Below are positions 44,501-56,380 of a DNA stretch of 64,000 nt, in pieces. The DNA comes from Larus michahellis (Eukaryota; Chordata; Aves; Charadriiformes; Laridae), in NCBI RefSeq assembly GCF_964199755.1, contig NC_133898.1:129392224-129456223 (forward strand). Reading direction: 5' to 3'. A model generated the notes under the pieces. It worked only from the letters and a program-made list of their open reading frames with translations, made no database searches and was not told where the DNA came from. Numbering within the stretch: position 1 is the stretch's first letter; each line of letters begins with the position of its first letter. Both the position numbers and the translations under genes were made by a program.

Positions 44501-47500
44501 TTAAGGTGAGTCTCCTGAACCTGCCCAGTTGTACAGTGTTGCAAGAGAAATTTCAGCAATTCCTTTAATAAATAAACAAACAAACAAACAGATAGATAAA
44601 TAAATAAATTTTATAACAAGCAGAACTTTGACACAACTGATTTGGAGAAATTGATTTTCTGCTTCATCCAGATTTCTCGGCCGATTTCCCTTTGTGCTAT
44701 CTTTCTTGTTTACGGTTGAAAGAAATTTATAACAAACTTGTCTTCTGTTTTTGCCTCTAAGTGCCTACAAATTTCTACCGCATTTATATATTCGTACCTC
44801 CAGACTGAAAAGTAAGATAAACCTGAAGACAAAATCAGTATATCAGAATAAATAAGTCCCAGTTACCCCAGGGACTGCACAAAACAAAAATCTATGAAAA
44901 ATGTACAACCAGCAACAGGTCTTATTTTTTAAATGTTTTGTCAAATCCTTTTGTGCTGGGAACCTGATCACTGAAGATGTTAAAGAGCTGCTGGATGCCC
45001 TGAATGCCTCCCAGTCTCTGACTGGGACTGTCCCAGTTGGTGCTCAGCTTCTTGCAAAAGTGGCCCCCAGTGACACTTAGGAGTTTGCATACAACTAACT
45101 GAACCCTCATAAGATCCTCTGTTTTAGTTTTCCAACACTTGAATCATTCATGGGCAGAAACTAGGTCTACGGTAAATTCATAATTGATGTGTCTCTTTTG
45201 ATACGCAGCCTAACAAATGAAAAAAACGAATTAAAAATACACTTGATTTGTTACTTGTTGTGGTTTGGAAGAAGACATCCAAGAGACTGTCGTGTTTTCT
45301 GCCTTGCCCTGAGATACAATTATACCTAGATGATCTGAGATCTGAACCACTCATACCTTCGTCTAGATAAAAACAAAAGCCAACTTCTTCCGTTGCAGCC
45401 TGGTGATACACGCAGCCCAGGCATCGCAGTTATGTGGGACGTATGAAATCCTTTTGATTTGGTTACTTCTCATCAATTGTATTTAGTTGCTTATAAAAAA
45501 ATGAGACGAAGGACCTGACTTTCTCTCCCCCCGCCTCACTGCTTTAATCCCTGCTACGACCAGGTGGGTATAGCAATCACTGTGGCTCCTCAACCTGATG
45601 AAAATAGTGTTGCATTCAGAAATTCGATAAATGAATGGGAGGGACAAGTAATGCCTCTCCCCCAAGGATGTTTTGTTAATTAAATTAGCATTTAAATAGC
45701 CAGAGCTAATCTGGGAAGTCAGGCCCTCATTACAGTAACTAGGAAGGGGGAAAAGAGCTTGAGACAATTCCCTACAAGATGGGGTTAAGTTGGCGTTTCA
45801 CAAACTATTTGCCCAGCCTGTCCCTCCCAAGTGAAAGCTGCCACCCCCGCCCCCCCCCCGCCTTTTTCCTCCCAGCATAATTAGCATGTTCCAGTGCTGT
45901 GAATGGAAACAATATCCTCTCTCCAAGCTGTGCCCCTCCAGGGAGATGCTTCCCACAGTTTGTGAAACACTGAGCCAGGGAAAGGCCTTGTCGAGGAATT
46001 CACAGTGGGATAATTACACGGAGGCAGCTTGTGCCAGTGCAGGAGAAGTTGCACTACTGTAATTCATGGCAGGAGGCAGGGGCTCGCGTAAATGCAGCGT
46101 CCAGAGGCAGGGCGGCACGAGAAGTTATCGCTCCCGCGCGCCTTCCCCAACCTGGCATTGAAGCTGAGGACGGTTCTTTGGGCTCTAAGGATGTCTCCAT
46201 CTTTGAAGAAGTCTGCAGAAAGTAGCGACGCTTATACGTGAATCTAGCTTCTCTTTGGCAATTAGAAGCGAAGGAAGGCTAAAAGGAGGTATTTTTCAGA
46301 TTTTAAAATAAACTCTTCATTCTGAGTAGAAAACCGGAGCAAAGCTTGCGAGAATTGTATGCTGGGATTTGTTGTTGTCCATGCACACGGCGCTGAAAAC
46401 ACACTGGCGCCTCTTTCCAACAAATAAAATGGTGATACACAATCCTTTCCCCAAAAGACTTACTGTTTAATTTTACGTATAAGAGAGAGCAATGGTAACT
46501 AACACCAGAGGAGAAGATGGAGGAGGAAGGAAGACGGAGCTATCCCCAGCAGTATGCACATCTGGCGGGTTTCATCACATTTATTTAAATCCGATTCCAG
46601 GTGACTCAACCTGATGTAAAAAAACCACCCACCCTCCACTTGCTGCTCATCGTGCCCAGCTGTAAATGGGTATTATATTTATCTCCATCGCGAAGTACTC
46701 GGTTTCAGAAAACGTTGGTGCGGTTTTGCCGAGGCCCCAGCTGGAAAATACCACAAGAAGTTCAAAGCCTGGGTTCATCCTGTAATTGGATCCTCAAGTT
46801 CACAAGTGCAAGAACCAACTGTGCAGGCTGAACGCGGGACGTCCCCTCTCCCAACAAGAAACCCGCCGCTGCACGGGGCTGCGGGGCTGAGCCACGAGCA
46901 CAGCATGCCGAGGAGCCGATGCTTTCTGCTACTACGGACAAAAGCTCAATTTTTGTTTCAAGCTTTTGCTACCCTGCTTGGTCTGACATGCCGTTATTTA
47001 ATTTTTTTTTCAACTTCAAGAGAACTTCCTAATTCAGGATGCCCTGGCACTCCTCTTAAGAACATGGACATCAATCCTAGTGTCACTTAAATGCCAACAT
47101 AATATTCGTTTTCTCTCTGCCTTGCCAAGATATTCTTCAGGTCAGTCAGGCGTGAAATGATAGATACTGAATGCAATTCTTCTGGGCAAAAAGTGCTACC
47201 TTCTGAAATCTTATCTCAAAACCACTGTTATTTATTTATTTATTTCTGTCATAAAACCCCATTCGATGTTGAAGGGCCAAAGGATTACGATTCTGAATTT
47301 GTTTTTTTCCCTGTCCTTGCTGAAATCTGGCCTTTCAAAATAACAGAGAGAATACTTGTTTTGAACTAAAATAGCCTCTACAAGGGTTTTCAACCATGAC
47401 CATTTAAATGAGATATTATTTTTTTTTTGCATCTTTGCATTATGGTTTCATTCTCGGTCTTTGCAGTCAGTAGCTGCGGTTGAGCAGCCAAGCTGTCTAA

Positions 47501-47780
47501 CGGGGATAAATTGTAATATAATCAAACCGTCTCTGATTATTACTGTTGAGGTCTTTTACCGAGCTGCCTTCGCTAAGCGAATCGCAGCAGGCCCGTTAAT
47601 AACAGTGTGTTGACAGAGTATCAGAGGTTGCTCTGTGAAGCCAGACCCAGTCATCACCTAAAACCATGGTCTATACATTGGGTTACGGTTCATGATACTC
47701 AACGTGAAGCGGTTTCTAACGGACGGAAACCCCACAGACCAGCAAAGTAATGTTGTCTTGGTTTTACTCCCAGAGTAAAT
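41546..47780. other. Intergenic DNA, no gene recognised
   Basis: A 6.2-kb AT-leaning stretch with no recognised gene or transposon. A short pyrimidine-rich C run lies at 45843-45861. The block at 44935-45083 is open in frames on both strands and is discussed as a finding. The unit at the right end (from 47781) is the first copy of a tandem duplication. Confidence 0.5.
44567..44609. repeat. (AAAC)n/(AAAT)n simple repeat
   Basis: Compound tetranucleotide repeat: AATA, AACA x5, GATA x2, AATA x3. Confidence 0.92.
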
Positions 47781-47903
47781 CTTGCGGTGAGGTGAGGTTT
47801 TCGGTCTCAGTGGCAAAGCTGCTGTCTGCTCAGCGTGAAATATTGCAGCGTTCCCCCCAAAAAAGGTCCTGACGCACAGGGGCGGGCTGAGATGCGAGGA
47901 GGT

Positions 47904-48360
47904 TATAGAATCTTGGAATCACAGAATGGTTTGGGTTGGACAGGACCTGTAAAGACCATCTAGTCCCACCCCCCCCTGCCATGAGCAGGGACATCTTCAA
48001 CTAGAGCAGGTTGCTCAGAGCCCCATCCAACCTGGCCTGGGATGTTTCCAGGGATGGGGCATCCACCACGTCCCTGGGCAACCTGGGCCAGGGTTCCACC
48101 ACACTCAGCGTAAAACATTTCTTCCTTCTATCTAGTCTAAATCTTCCCTCTTTTAGTTTAAAGCCATCACCTCTTGTCCTATCACAACAGGCCCTGCTAA
48201 AATGTCTGTCTCCATCTTTCTGGGAGCCCCTTTAGGGACTGGAAGACCATTATAAGTTCTCCCTGGAGCCTTCTCTTCTCCAGGCTGAACCCCTCCAGCT
48301 CTCTCAGCCTGTCCTCCCAGCAGAGGGGCTCCAGCCCTCTCAGCATCTTCGTGGCCCTCC
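47904..48360 (-). mobile_element. CR1 LINE fragment, 3' end (duplication unit A)
   Basis: Antisense CR1 of about 455 bases. It starts on the + strand with 'atagaatcttggaatcacagaatggtttgg' and carries C-terminal CR1 words ([24 protein letters not shown] on the minus strand at about 48340-48260). It ends at 'cttcgtggccctcc', where unit B begins. Confidence 0.94.
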
Positions 48361-48485
48361 AGTCTTGCAGTGAAGTGAGGTTTTTAGTCTCATTGTCAAT
48401 GCTGCTGCCTGCTCTGCACAAAATATTGCAGTATTCACCCCAAAAAGGGCCTGACACGAGGCGGGGGTACAAGATGCGATGGGGT

Positions 48486-48625
48486 CATAGAATCATAGAA
48501 TGGTTTGGGTGGGAAGGGACCTTCAAAGGCCAGCTAGTCCAACCCCCTGCCATGAGCAGGGACATCTTCAGCTAGAGCAGGTTGCTCAGAGCCCCGTCCC
48601 ACCTGGCCTGGGATGTCTCCAGGGA
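48486..48625 (-). mobile_element. CR1 LINE fragment, extreme 3' end (duplication unit B)
   Basis: Second copy of the CR1 tail ('tcatagaatcatagaatggtttgggtggg'). Homology stops at about 48625, after 'gatgtctccagggaaggg', where the KIF13B promoter region begins. Confidence 0.92.
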
Positions 48626-48785
48626 AGGGGCACACACCCCAGGGTTCACCTGCAGCCACCCAGGGGATGAATGGCAGCGCCTGGGGTGACCCAAATCCCC
48701 CTCCCCACCAGCGCCCTGTTGTTCAACACAACCCACAGACCCCATTTGGCCCGCACCCCCTCACGAACGCCCTCCATGCTCGAGG

Positions 48786-48805
48786 ACTACACATCCCAGA
48801 ATGCA
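48786..48805 (+). promoter_or_regulatory. ZNF143/SBS site 1 (ACTACACATCCCAGAATGCA)
   Basis: Matches the long ZNF143/Staf motif ACTACAWYTCCCAGMRTGCA at nearly every position. This motif is common in CpG-island promoters just upstream of start sites. Confidence 0.8.
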
Positions 48806-48836
48806 ATGCTTCCCCTCAGGGCCGCGACAGCCGGGG

Positions 48837-48856
48837 ACTACATCTCCCAGCGTGCA
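48837..48856 (+). promoter_or_regulatory. ZNF143/SBS site 2 (ACTACATCTCCCAGCGTGCA)
   Basis: Best match of the three to the ZNF143/Staf consensus, in the same orientation as site 1 and 51 bases downstream of it. Confidence 0.88.
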
Positions 48857-48898
48857 CCGCGCCACGCCGCCCCTTCCGCTGCCGGCAGGCCGCCGCGC

Positions 48899-48918
48899 TG
48901 CACGCCGGGAGCTGTAGT
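48899..48918 (-). promoter_or_regulatory. ZNF143/SBS site 3 (reverse orientation)
   Basis: The minus strand reads ACTACAGCTCCCGGCGTGCA, one mismatch to the core. It lies 62 bases past site 2, in the opposite orientation, about 135 bases before the start codon. Confidence 0.82.
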
Positions 48919-49052
48919 CCGGCCGGGCGTTGGTCAGACACGGTGCCTCCCTCCCACCGCCCCCGGTCTCTCCTCCCCGCCCCGCCGGGTGTCCCTCCGT
49001 AGACGGAAGCCGAGGAGGGATCGAGGGAGTCGGGGAGGTCGGGAGCGGCGCG

Positions 49053-49107
49053 ATGGGGGACTCCAAAGTGAAGGTGGCGGTGCGCGTCCGCCCCATGAAC
49101 CGGCGAG
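49053..49107 (+). CDS. KIF13B: KIF13B coding exon 1 (kinesin-3 motor, N-terminus)
   Basis: KIF13B (GAKIN) is a plus-end-directed kinesin-3 motor that carries PIP3-containing vesicles, DLG1 and other cargo along microtubules. This exon encodes residues 1-18, MGDSKVKVAVRVRPMNRR, plus the first base of a split Glu codon. VKVAVRVRP is beta-strand 1 of the motor and RVRPMNRRE carries the RxRP nucleotide-contact motif. The start has a good context (gcgcgATGg), and translation from it gives exactly the family's N-terminus. The donor is CGAG|GTGAGA, phase 1. KIF13A starts MSDTKVKVAVRVRP, so the Gly2-Asp3-Ser4 favours KIF13B, as does exon 2. Confidence 0.97.
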
Positions 49108-50601
49108 GTGAGACCCTACTCCCTCAGCCGCCCCCGGGCTGTGTGTGAGGGGAGCGGGCCCGGGCGGGGCGGCGGGCCGGGGGTGCCGGTCCCCCACGGT
49201 GTCTGTAGGGGCAGGTGTGGGTCTATAGGCGTGTGTCCCGGCGCGGGGGCGTGTTTATAGGTGTATGTGTCCGTAGGGGTGTGCATGTGTGTTTTTATGT
49301 ATTTATTTATGTATTTATTATGCACGCCTGTGTAGGTTTGGGGGCGAAGCCGAGCAGCTCTCACGAAGCAGCTGTCTTCACTTCCCTCTCCTGATGTCCT
49401 TTTCCTAAATTCGCCCTGTTTCATGGCGCTTTTTTTGCCCTTTTTTGGTTTTTTTGCCCCCACCCCACCCCGGGGTACCCCCCTTTCCACACCTCCTGCA
49501 CCTGCTTTACAGCCGGGCTGTGCCCTTTTCCCTCCTGGGAAAGCTCTTCCTTCTTCCTGCTTTCTGGGGCTTGGGGGGAAAATGCCTCTCTTTCTGTAAT
49601 TTTTCCTTTCCTATTTCAGCTCTGTAACCCCTCTTCATACCCCTAGATGGTTGAGCGGGACGGTGTTAACCAGATGACAGAGGCACTGTAAGGGCAAAAA
49701 GAAACAAAAACAAACAAGAAAACATGGAAGAGGAAGTGTGAATTGACAAGAGAGGGTTTTTTTGTGGTTGGGTTGGGTTTTCTTTTTGTTGGGTTGGGTA
49801 TTTTTTTTTCCCCCTCAGCGAAACTTGCCTAAGGGTTATGTTAATCAGACCGTGGTCTGGGCATCTGTTTAAATGTTTATTACTTGTCTTAATTAGAAAA
49901 AATTGCTCTTGATGGTGAGGAAGCAAGTATGAATAGGTAACTTCAGCCAAGGAATGGGAAGGTGAAGAAGGCAAAAATCCAAGAAACATGTAGGGTGGCT
50001 TTTTTTTCCCCACATTCTCATAGAAGTATGCCAATAATTCCTTTTGGGGAAAGGGAATCAAGTGAAGTCAGTTTAATAACTGAAGCAAAAAGGGAGGAGC
50101 GGGAAGGCCTTTTATCTCCTACGTGATCTGAAACAAAATAACTCTTTAATTCCTTTCAATAAATAGGACAAAAAAAAGGTAAAGCATTGAATAAAGTATT
50201 TCCATACCTTTTAAAATAAAAGCAGGGTAATGTCAAACCAAGTTCATGAGAGCTCGAGTCCCACATCCAAAATAGAGGAGATGGAGTTGATGTCCTTACA
50301 GTCTGGTGGGTTAGGGCAATCGAGGATGTTTTGACCAAGATCTGCATGTTAAATTTCAGGCATCAGCTCTCAAAACCAAGGGAGGGACCCGTCCTTGTGC
50401 AGAATTGCCAGGAGGAGATTTAGTGACAGTGCGGAGGAGTCGGTGGGAGCTGGGATGGAATGGAGCTGAAAGGTGGTGCCTTGTTTCAGCGATAGACGTG
50501 GGCTTTCCTCTTGCTCATGTCCCTTTCCTGTCATAGGTCATTTCCTTGGCTGTGACCCAGACGTCTTCTGACTGTGTAGTGCTCTTTACCCCCGGGATTG
50601 T

Positions 50602-50725
50602 ACAATCATTCAGGTTGGAAGGGACATCTGGAGGTTTGTAGTCCAACACGCTACTCAGAGCAGGTCCCATTAGATAAGGTTGCACAGGGCCTTGTTCAGT
50701 CAAGTTCTGAATCTCTGAGGATGAA
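50602..50725 (-). mobile_element. Old CR1 LINE 3' remnant in KIF13B intron 1
   Basis: Diverged antisense CR1 of the type 'atcattcaggttggaagggacatctgg ... agtccaac ... ctcagagcaggt ... agggccttgttcagtcaagttctgaatctc'. It has no intact tail repeat. Homology becomes undetectable by eye after about 50725. Confidence 0.8.
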
Positions 50726-52083
50726 CAATGCACGTCTCCCTCCTGGCATATATTCTGCATATGTTCAGCCCCAGTTTGTGCACATGTAATGATCTTCAAG
50801 CTGTTTCCAGCTAGAGACTGAGTTCTGCAGAAAATATACATGGGGAAGAAGTGCTGGAAGTAAAGGGGAAAAACGATGGAAGATAATAGATATAGAGGAG
50901 TACATCTGTTTGAAGTTTCTGCCTTGCTGGGGAATATCCTAACACTGAGTTGCATGAATCTGGGAGAATGTATCTTGTTATCAGAGCTATTTTATTCTGT
51001 ATAAACTTAAAAATGTTATGGATTAGAGGGGACGGCTGTAGCCTGGCTGTTAGGAGACTCCCCCAGCAGTGAGGGATGTCTGAATATCAGCCTTTGCTGT
51101 CCATCAGAGAGACCTGAACCCCATGCTCTTGGCACGTAGCTTGGCAATGGGGACACACCTCTCTGTAAGAACTGCTTTGCAGCTATTAAGCATCCTTTTA
51201 TTTTCTGAGCGATACCTAAATCCATGTAAGTCTAGCCTAAAAGATCAATGTCTTTCTCTCCTTGAGACAAAATGTCCTGGAATTGATTTGCTTTTTTCTT
51301 TTTTTGAGCAGATTATTTGTCACACTCCAGATGTTTTGGTCAGTTCTAAACAACTGATACCTCCATGTAGTATTTCTGATGCTCCCAGAGTTTATAGAAA
51401 CAAACAGCGTTATGAAGCCTAGTATTTTTCTGACTTACTTAATGTTAAATTTAAGAATTTGTGTAACTGATTTTTCTGAAGAGTCATCCTCTTGTAAGAC
51501 GTCTGTGGCTTTGCTTTTTTAATAGGCTTTGAGGCAAGAGGCGGCTTTCTTGGAAGCTCTCTAATATGCACTTTGTTCTAAGTAGTGTTTATGGAGTTCT
51601 GGGGCTTTGGACCTGAAGCAAGTATTTGTTTTCTTCAGGATCACGAGTAATGTTCTTTCCTTCCCTCTGCACCGAAGGGCTTAAAACTGCAAACCTATCA
51701 GGTGGTTACAACTGTTGAAATTTAAGCTTTGAAATATTCTCAGCGTTTACTTGTGGTGGTGGTGGTTGTCTTTAGTGTTTGAATTATGAATTTCTTAAGG
51801 CGAGGGTTTATTAGGTTAATAAAAGCGGTATGTTTAACTATTACTAATTTATACAGCTCATAAAAGCGTAATAGGTTCCTTGCCTGCGTGTTGAAGGGGT
51901 TTCTATATCAAATAGGTGGTTATTCATAGTACTCGCATTTCACGGTGGTAGTACTGAGGGTCCCGCTTCATTCTCATGCGAAGTGGTAATCTGTAAACTA
52001 AGTTTATAGTATTAATTTTTAGCCGCGAGGGGAAGCATTCATAACTGTATTTGGGTTTCTTGGTTTATTGCATCTAGGTTACA

Positions 52084-52107
52084 TTTTTTTTTTTTTTTTT
52101 TTTTTTG
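52084..52107 (+). repeat. Poly(T) run in KIF13B intron 1
   Basis: Uninterrupted T run of about 22 bases between 'ttaca' and 'gcatc'. Simple homopolymer. Confidence 0.9.
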
Positions 52108-54474
52108 CATCTTGCTTCAAATTAGACCCCAGTCCTACACACTGCCTACGGAAGCCATGCTTTTGTAAAACTACTACAATGTCAGACCACTTGCAGCGTC
52201 ACATCTGCAGTTGTAGGCTCTGCTAGGTAGCAATAGTGACTTTTTTTTTTGCATGCTTTCTACTTTGCAAACCAGGGTCTCGATTAGCATGCTATCATGA
52301 ATTAAATAATTGAGCACTGTTTTGTTAGGTAAGGCTCTTAGTCTTCTGTTTCCTTGGTTTTGTCATTCACGACATATTTCCCAGTGCACTGCTTTTTCAG
52401 ATGGGTTTTTGATATCAATCAGTAAGTTCTTTTGCTGTTGTGTTTTGGACTTGCAGTGGATTTCCTTTTACAAATACTGCCAGTATTTGACTTCACTTAG
52501 CAGATACTCATTGTATTTCAGGTAAATGCTGCGTAAAGCTCGAGCCACACCACAAAGCAAGGCAAAAGACAGCTGGAGGCTTTTTAATTAAGTTTTGTCT
52601 TACTGAATGTTTTGGGTTGAGCTAATGTTGGTGTACAAGCATCCCATAAGTACGTTTAAGTCCTTGTGTTTCTCTGTGCCTTTGAATCAGTTCAGCGTAG
52701 TGTTAATTAAAATATAACATATTTTATCATTATTAAAAAACTTATGCTCAAGAGTATGGCTGATGACACCTTAAGCCAGTCAAAACTAGTGTTCTTGTGT
52801 TGCTACATCTCACTTGGGTTAATACTTTCCATTTGAACAAGAAAGGCAGGAAACTAACTGCAAAAAATTATGCGTTTAGTGCTTTGAATGAATTTATTGA
52901 GGAGCGATAGAAGCAGCGGTGCTGGCACAGGGTGGGTGGTGGCATTACACAGCTCAGGTGGGGAGGAGTGGTGTGGGTGTGCCAGGTTAGATTTAAACTG
53001 TATGGGACCACAGCCTGTATTATGTGTTTTTGTGTGGTTGTTTGTTTTCCCCAGCAGCTTACAGCAGAAACAATTTATCTATAAATTGGAGTTTGTGCAA
53101 GCAGTCTTACAAGATTAATTATGGTATTAGATTAAGTGAAATGGCACCTGTTGTATCCTGATGGCAATATGCAAAACACAAGACTTGTCTTCACCATTAT
53201 CCTTGTCAGAAAAGAGTGCCTAGAGTTTTTAATATTTCCTTGTGATTGTTGATAACCTATAAAATAGTGTTTGTGGTATGAGCAGGATTAACCTAGAGGT
53301 ACGGTGACAAATGGGTAAAGCACGTAGAGCTAGTGTTTCATCATGCGTTCCTCAGTGAGGCAATTGTATTTTAAGAACTCCTATGAGATTACAAGTTTAC
53401 TCCCCACTGCCAAAGAACCAGCGAGACTACCAGTCACCCCAATGAGGATGCCACAAAGGCAAACAATTCTTGTGCTAATTACATCTTTAGAGCTAGCCCG
53501 AAGTGCAGTATGAGATTACCTTGCTGCTCTGGTTTCACGTTTGCTTGCTCCTCCTGAAGTCAACAGAAGATCAGATACACACATGCTGTGAATAGTTCTG
53601 CCTTGGCTTTTGGGTGGTTGGTGGCAGAGCAAACACTATTGCGTTTCAATCCTGTTAACTCTGAAGTCCCAGACGAAGCAGCAGGACAAAGTTGTGTGTT
53701 GAACTTCCTCAGAGCCCTTGCTGCATCAGAAGGTCACCAGGCCCATTTATTTAAATAGTCTCCATGAGCTGAGCAGCGCGTGCAGCGGCAGAACTGACCC
53801 TGAGTAAGGTTAATGTCCAGATACATGGAGTGCCTTTGCTAAAGCTGTTTGTCAAGCTCTCTTCTCGCAGAAAATGAAATAGCAGAAGATAGGATAATTT
53901 TTTTTTACCATTTGGGCAATATAGTGTTAACGTGTGAGGAGAGCTTGCTTACATTCAGTGTGCTGGTGAGTTTGAGTTGACTTAACACCTCATCATCAAG
54001 ATGAGATAGTATTGTGTGCTCTTCCAGATGCACTCATACATATTTAATGATATTTAATTGCTTCAAACTGAAAATTTCATGAATTATATTTGCGCAGCTC
54101 ATATATATAGCAGAGAAGCTTGAAAGATGCCTGCGTAGACTTCGTGTTGATAGACTTAAGGGCAAATCAAATTACTGTATTTTTGTCCAGAATGTATCAG
54201 TTGCTATGTCTTGTAATTAATGCCCTAAAAGTGCTATTACACTATTTTTTTTTTTCCATTTTAGCTCTTAACATTGTCATTTAGATGTAAGTTATTTTCA
54301 TACTCTCTCATATAGTCAGTTAGTTTTTCCTTTATTTGTGTTGGCTTCTACATAGCAAAGGGCAAAGAGAAAAGTCACTCTAAGGCAACAAACACTGGCA
54401 GGGAGACCTGAGGACCTGTTGTGTTTGAACTTGCTTTCAGACTTCTTTTTAAAACAAAAAAACAAACAGCAGCC

Positions 54475-54495
54475 TTTTTTTTTTTTTTTTTTTTT
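54475..54495 (+). repeat. Poly(T) run in KIF13B intron 1
   Basis: Uninterrupted T run of about 21 bases (after 'gcagcc'). Simple homopolymer with no attached retrotransposon body recognised. Confidence 0.9.
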
Positions 54496-56104
54496 AGGTT
54501 GCATTCATTTAATCTGTGTGATAAATAAACTTTTCAATATTTTTAAGTTACTATTTATATGTTTCTTGGTGGTGTTTGCTTTTTTAGACCAAGAAAGGTA
54601 CAGGAAACCAATTGTAATTTCTCACTGAATGCAATTGAAGGCTCAGGTCACAACATTCCAGTTCTAACCTTCAAGGGAATGTTAATCTCCTGAAAATCTA
54701 CTGGCAATTTAAAATATAAAATTTCTATCGTCTCAGTCTTTACAGGAGATTATTTTGAGCTTTTGTATTTGGGGCCAATTTTGGCTTATGAGCTTAGTAC
54801 ATGCACTTTAAACCTTTCACATTTTATTTTTTATACTTCAGTTAGCTTTTCTGAAACTGTCCAAGAGCCGTGCTGGTTCCCAGTGACGCTGTCGAGCTTA
54901 GTGTCCTGTCTCCAAGGGGACCTTCGGTGTCAGTGCAGGTGCGGCTGCCCTAAAAATGGTAGTGGGACCAGGAGGAATCTGTCACAAATTTTATTCGACC
55001 TGTGTTGTAACACCAGGTTCACAGCTTTGTTTCAGTGGGGTTTAGGATCAAATGGTATTTGAAAGGGCTGAAAAACTGTCAACCATCAGAAACTAATTGC
55101 TTAAATTGAAATCTGATGGAAAAACGTATATGGAAACAGAGGGTCTTGATGAATTGAGAAATGTTTTCCCTTAATTCATCTTACACAATGTGAAAAAAAA
55201 AAAATAGAGTATATAAAGAGGAAAATATGGAAGGTCAAGTAAGTTGTAACAGATTTTTCAGTTACCGTGGCTGTTGTACTAAAAGCCATTATGATGCCAC
55301 GGTCCCAACCGCTAGTTTAACAAATTGCAGACAGACTTATTTACTGTATCATCTTTCATTTTAAGATTATTTCGATCTGCTCTGTAAAATCTGTCCCTTA
55401 GGATCATTGTGTTTGGTTCTGAAATACAGTAACCTAAAAGGTGGGATGACTTTTTAGGGTAGTGGCTGAAAAAGCTCCAGTATCATCACGTGGTAGTTCA
55501 GGTGTTTTTGTTACGGCACCTGACGCAGCTGGGTTTGATTCCAACCCCTCCTAGAGTGAGTGAGTTGGGTACATCCTTACCCAACCAGTGGTGTAATTAG
55601 TTGTGGCTAATCATGAAGACAGTTACCGAACTGATCCATAAATGAAGGTGGAGGTTTCCCAGAGTGGCAAACGCCTGATGTTTTCCAAAATACTTCTCTC
55701 CCCTTCCTCCAGGATTCACAAACACACTTGGTCTCTGCCCCAAACTCGTTCAGTACGTTTTAAAGTCGCACCTTTGCTTATGTTTCCTAACACCGTTGTG
55801 GAAAATCTGCCACGTTGAGTTTATGATTACCAGACATGTGACTGCTGCTCCAGAGGGAATGTGAACTCCTACCTGTTGTTGGGAGGATACCAGTGCCGCT
55901 GAATCCACCACTGCATGCGGCGGTTTTGCTTTTCCTGCTCTCTCTTGCTTACTGACTTTTCCACCCTGTTTGAAATGCACCGAATTTCTTAGGCTAGTGA
56001 AAAAGCCCAAAGTCTATCTGGGTGGTGTGAATTCTTTTTACAACACCCATAAGACTTATATCAAAGGCATAGTCAGTTAGGATTTACACACGAGTGTGGT
56101 TTCA

Positions 56105-56380
56105 GAGAATCATAGAATGTGTTGGGTTCGAAGGGACCTTTAAAGGTCATCTAGTCCAACCCCCTGCAGTGAGCAGGGACATCTTCAACTAGATCAGGTT
56201 GCTCAGAGCCTCATCCAGCCTGGCCTTGAATGTCTCCAGGGATGGGGCCTCCACCACCTCTCTGGGCAACCTGGGCCAGTGTCTCACCACCCTCAGTGTA
56301 AAGAACTTCTTCCTAATGTCTAATCTAAACCTGCCCTGCTCTAGTTTAAAGCCATCGCCCCTCGTCCTTTCAGCTAAGAT
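56105..56380 (-). mobile_element. CR1 LINE fragment, 3' end, in KIF13B intron 1
   Basis: Antisense CR1 of about 275 bases ('agaatcatagaatgtgttgggttcgaagggacc'). The minus-strand frame 56443-56189 keeps the CR1 C-terminus ([21 protein letters not shown] ... [11 protein letters not shown]), still open over about 65 codons, so it is one of the less decayed copies. Confidence 0.96.

Larger units (their letters stand above)
47781..48625. repeat. Tandem segmental duplication carrying a CR1 tail
   Basis: Unit A (47781-48360) and unit B (48364-48625) each start with a unique segment of about 123 bases (cttgcggtga.../cttgcagtga...) and then a minus-strand CR1 3' end. The unique segments align end to end at about 80% identity, sharing words such as 'aaatattgcag', 'gtgaggtttt' and 'gatgcga'. 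The offset is 583 bases. Unit B keeps only about 140 bases of CR1. The divergence suggests an old event. Confidence 0.8.
48700..49250 (+). promoter_or_regulatory. KIF13B CpG-rich promoter
   Basis: A CpG-rich, TATA-less block that spans the presumed start site, 5' UTR, first coding exon and first splice donor of KIF13B. It contains three ACTACANNTCCC sites at 48786-48918 and no transposon. The block fits a housekeeping-type, dispersed-start promoter. The exact transcription start cannot be read from the sequence; it probably lies between 48920 and 49040. Confidence 0.75.

Noticed and set aside
1-48000. Exons of neighbouring genes such as DUSP4, MSRA or a homeobox gene
   Set aside because: I looked for recognisable coding stretches and found none. 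The homeodomain-like words are binding-site-sized, not coding.
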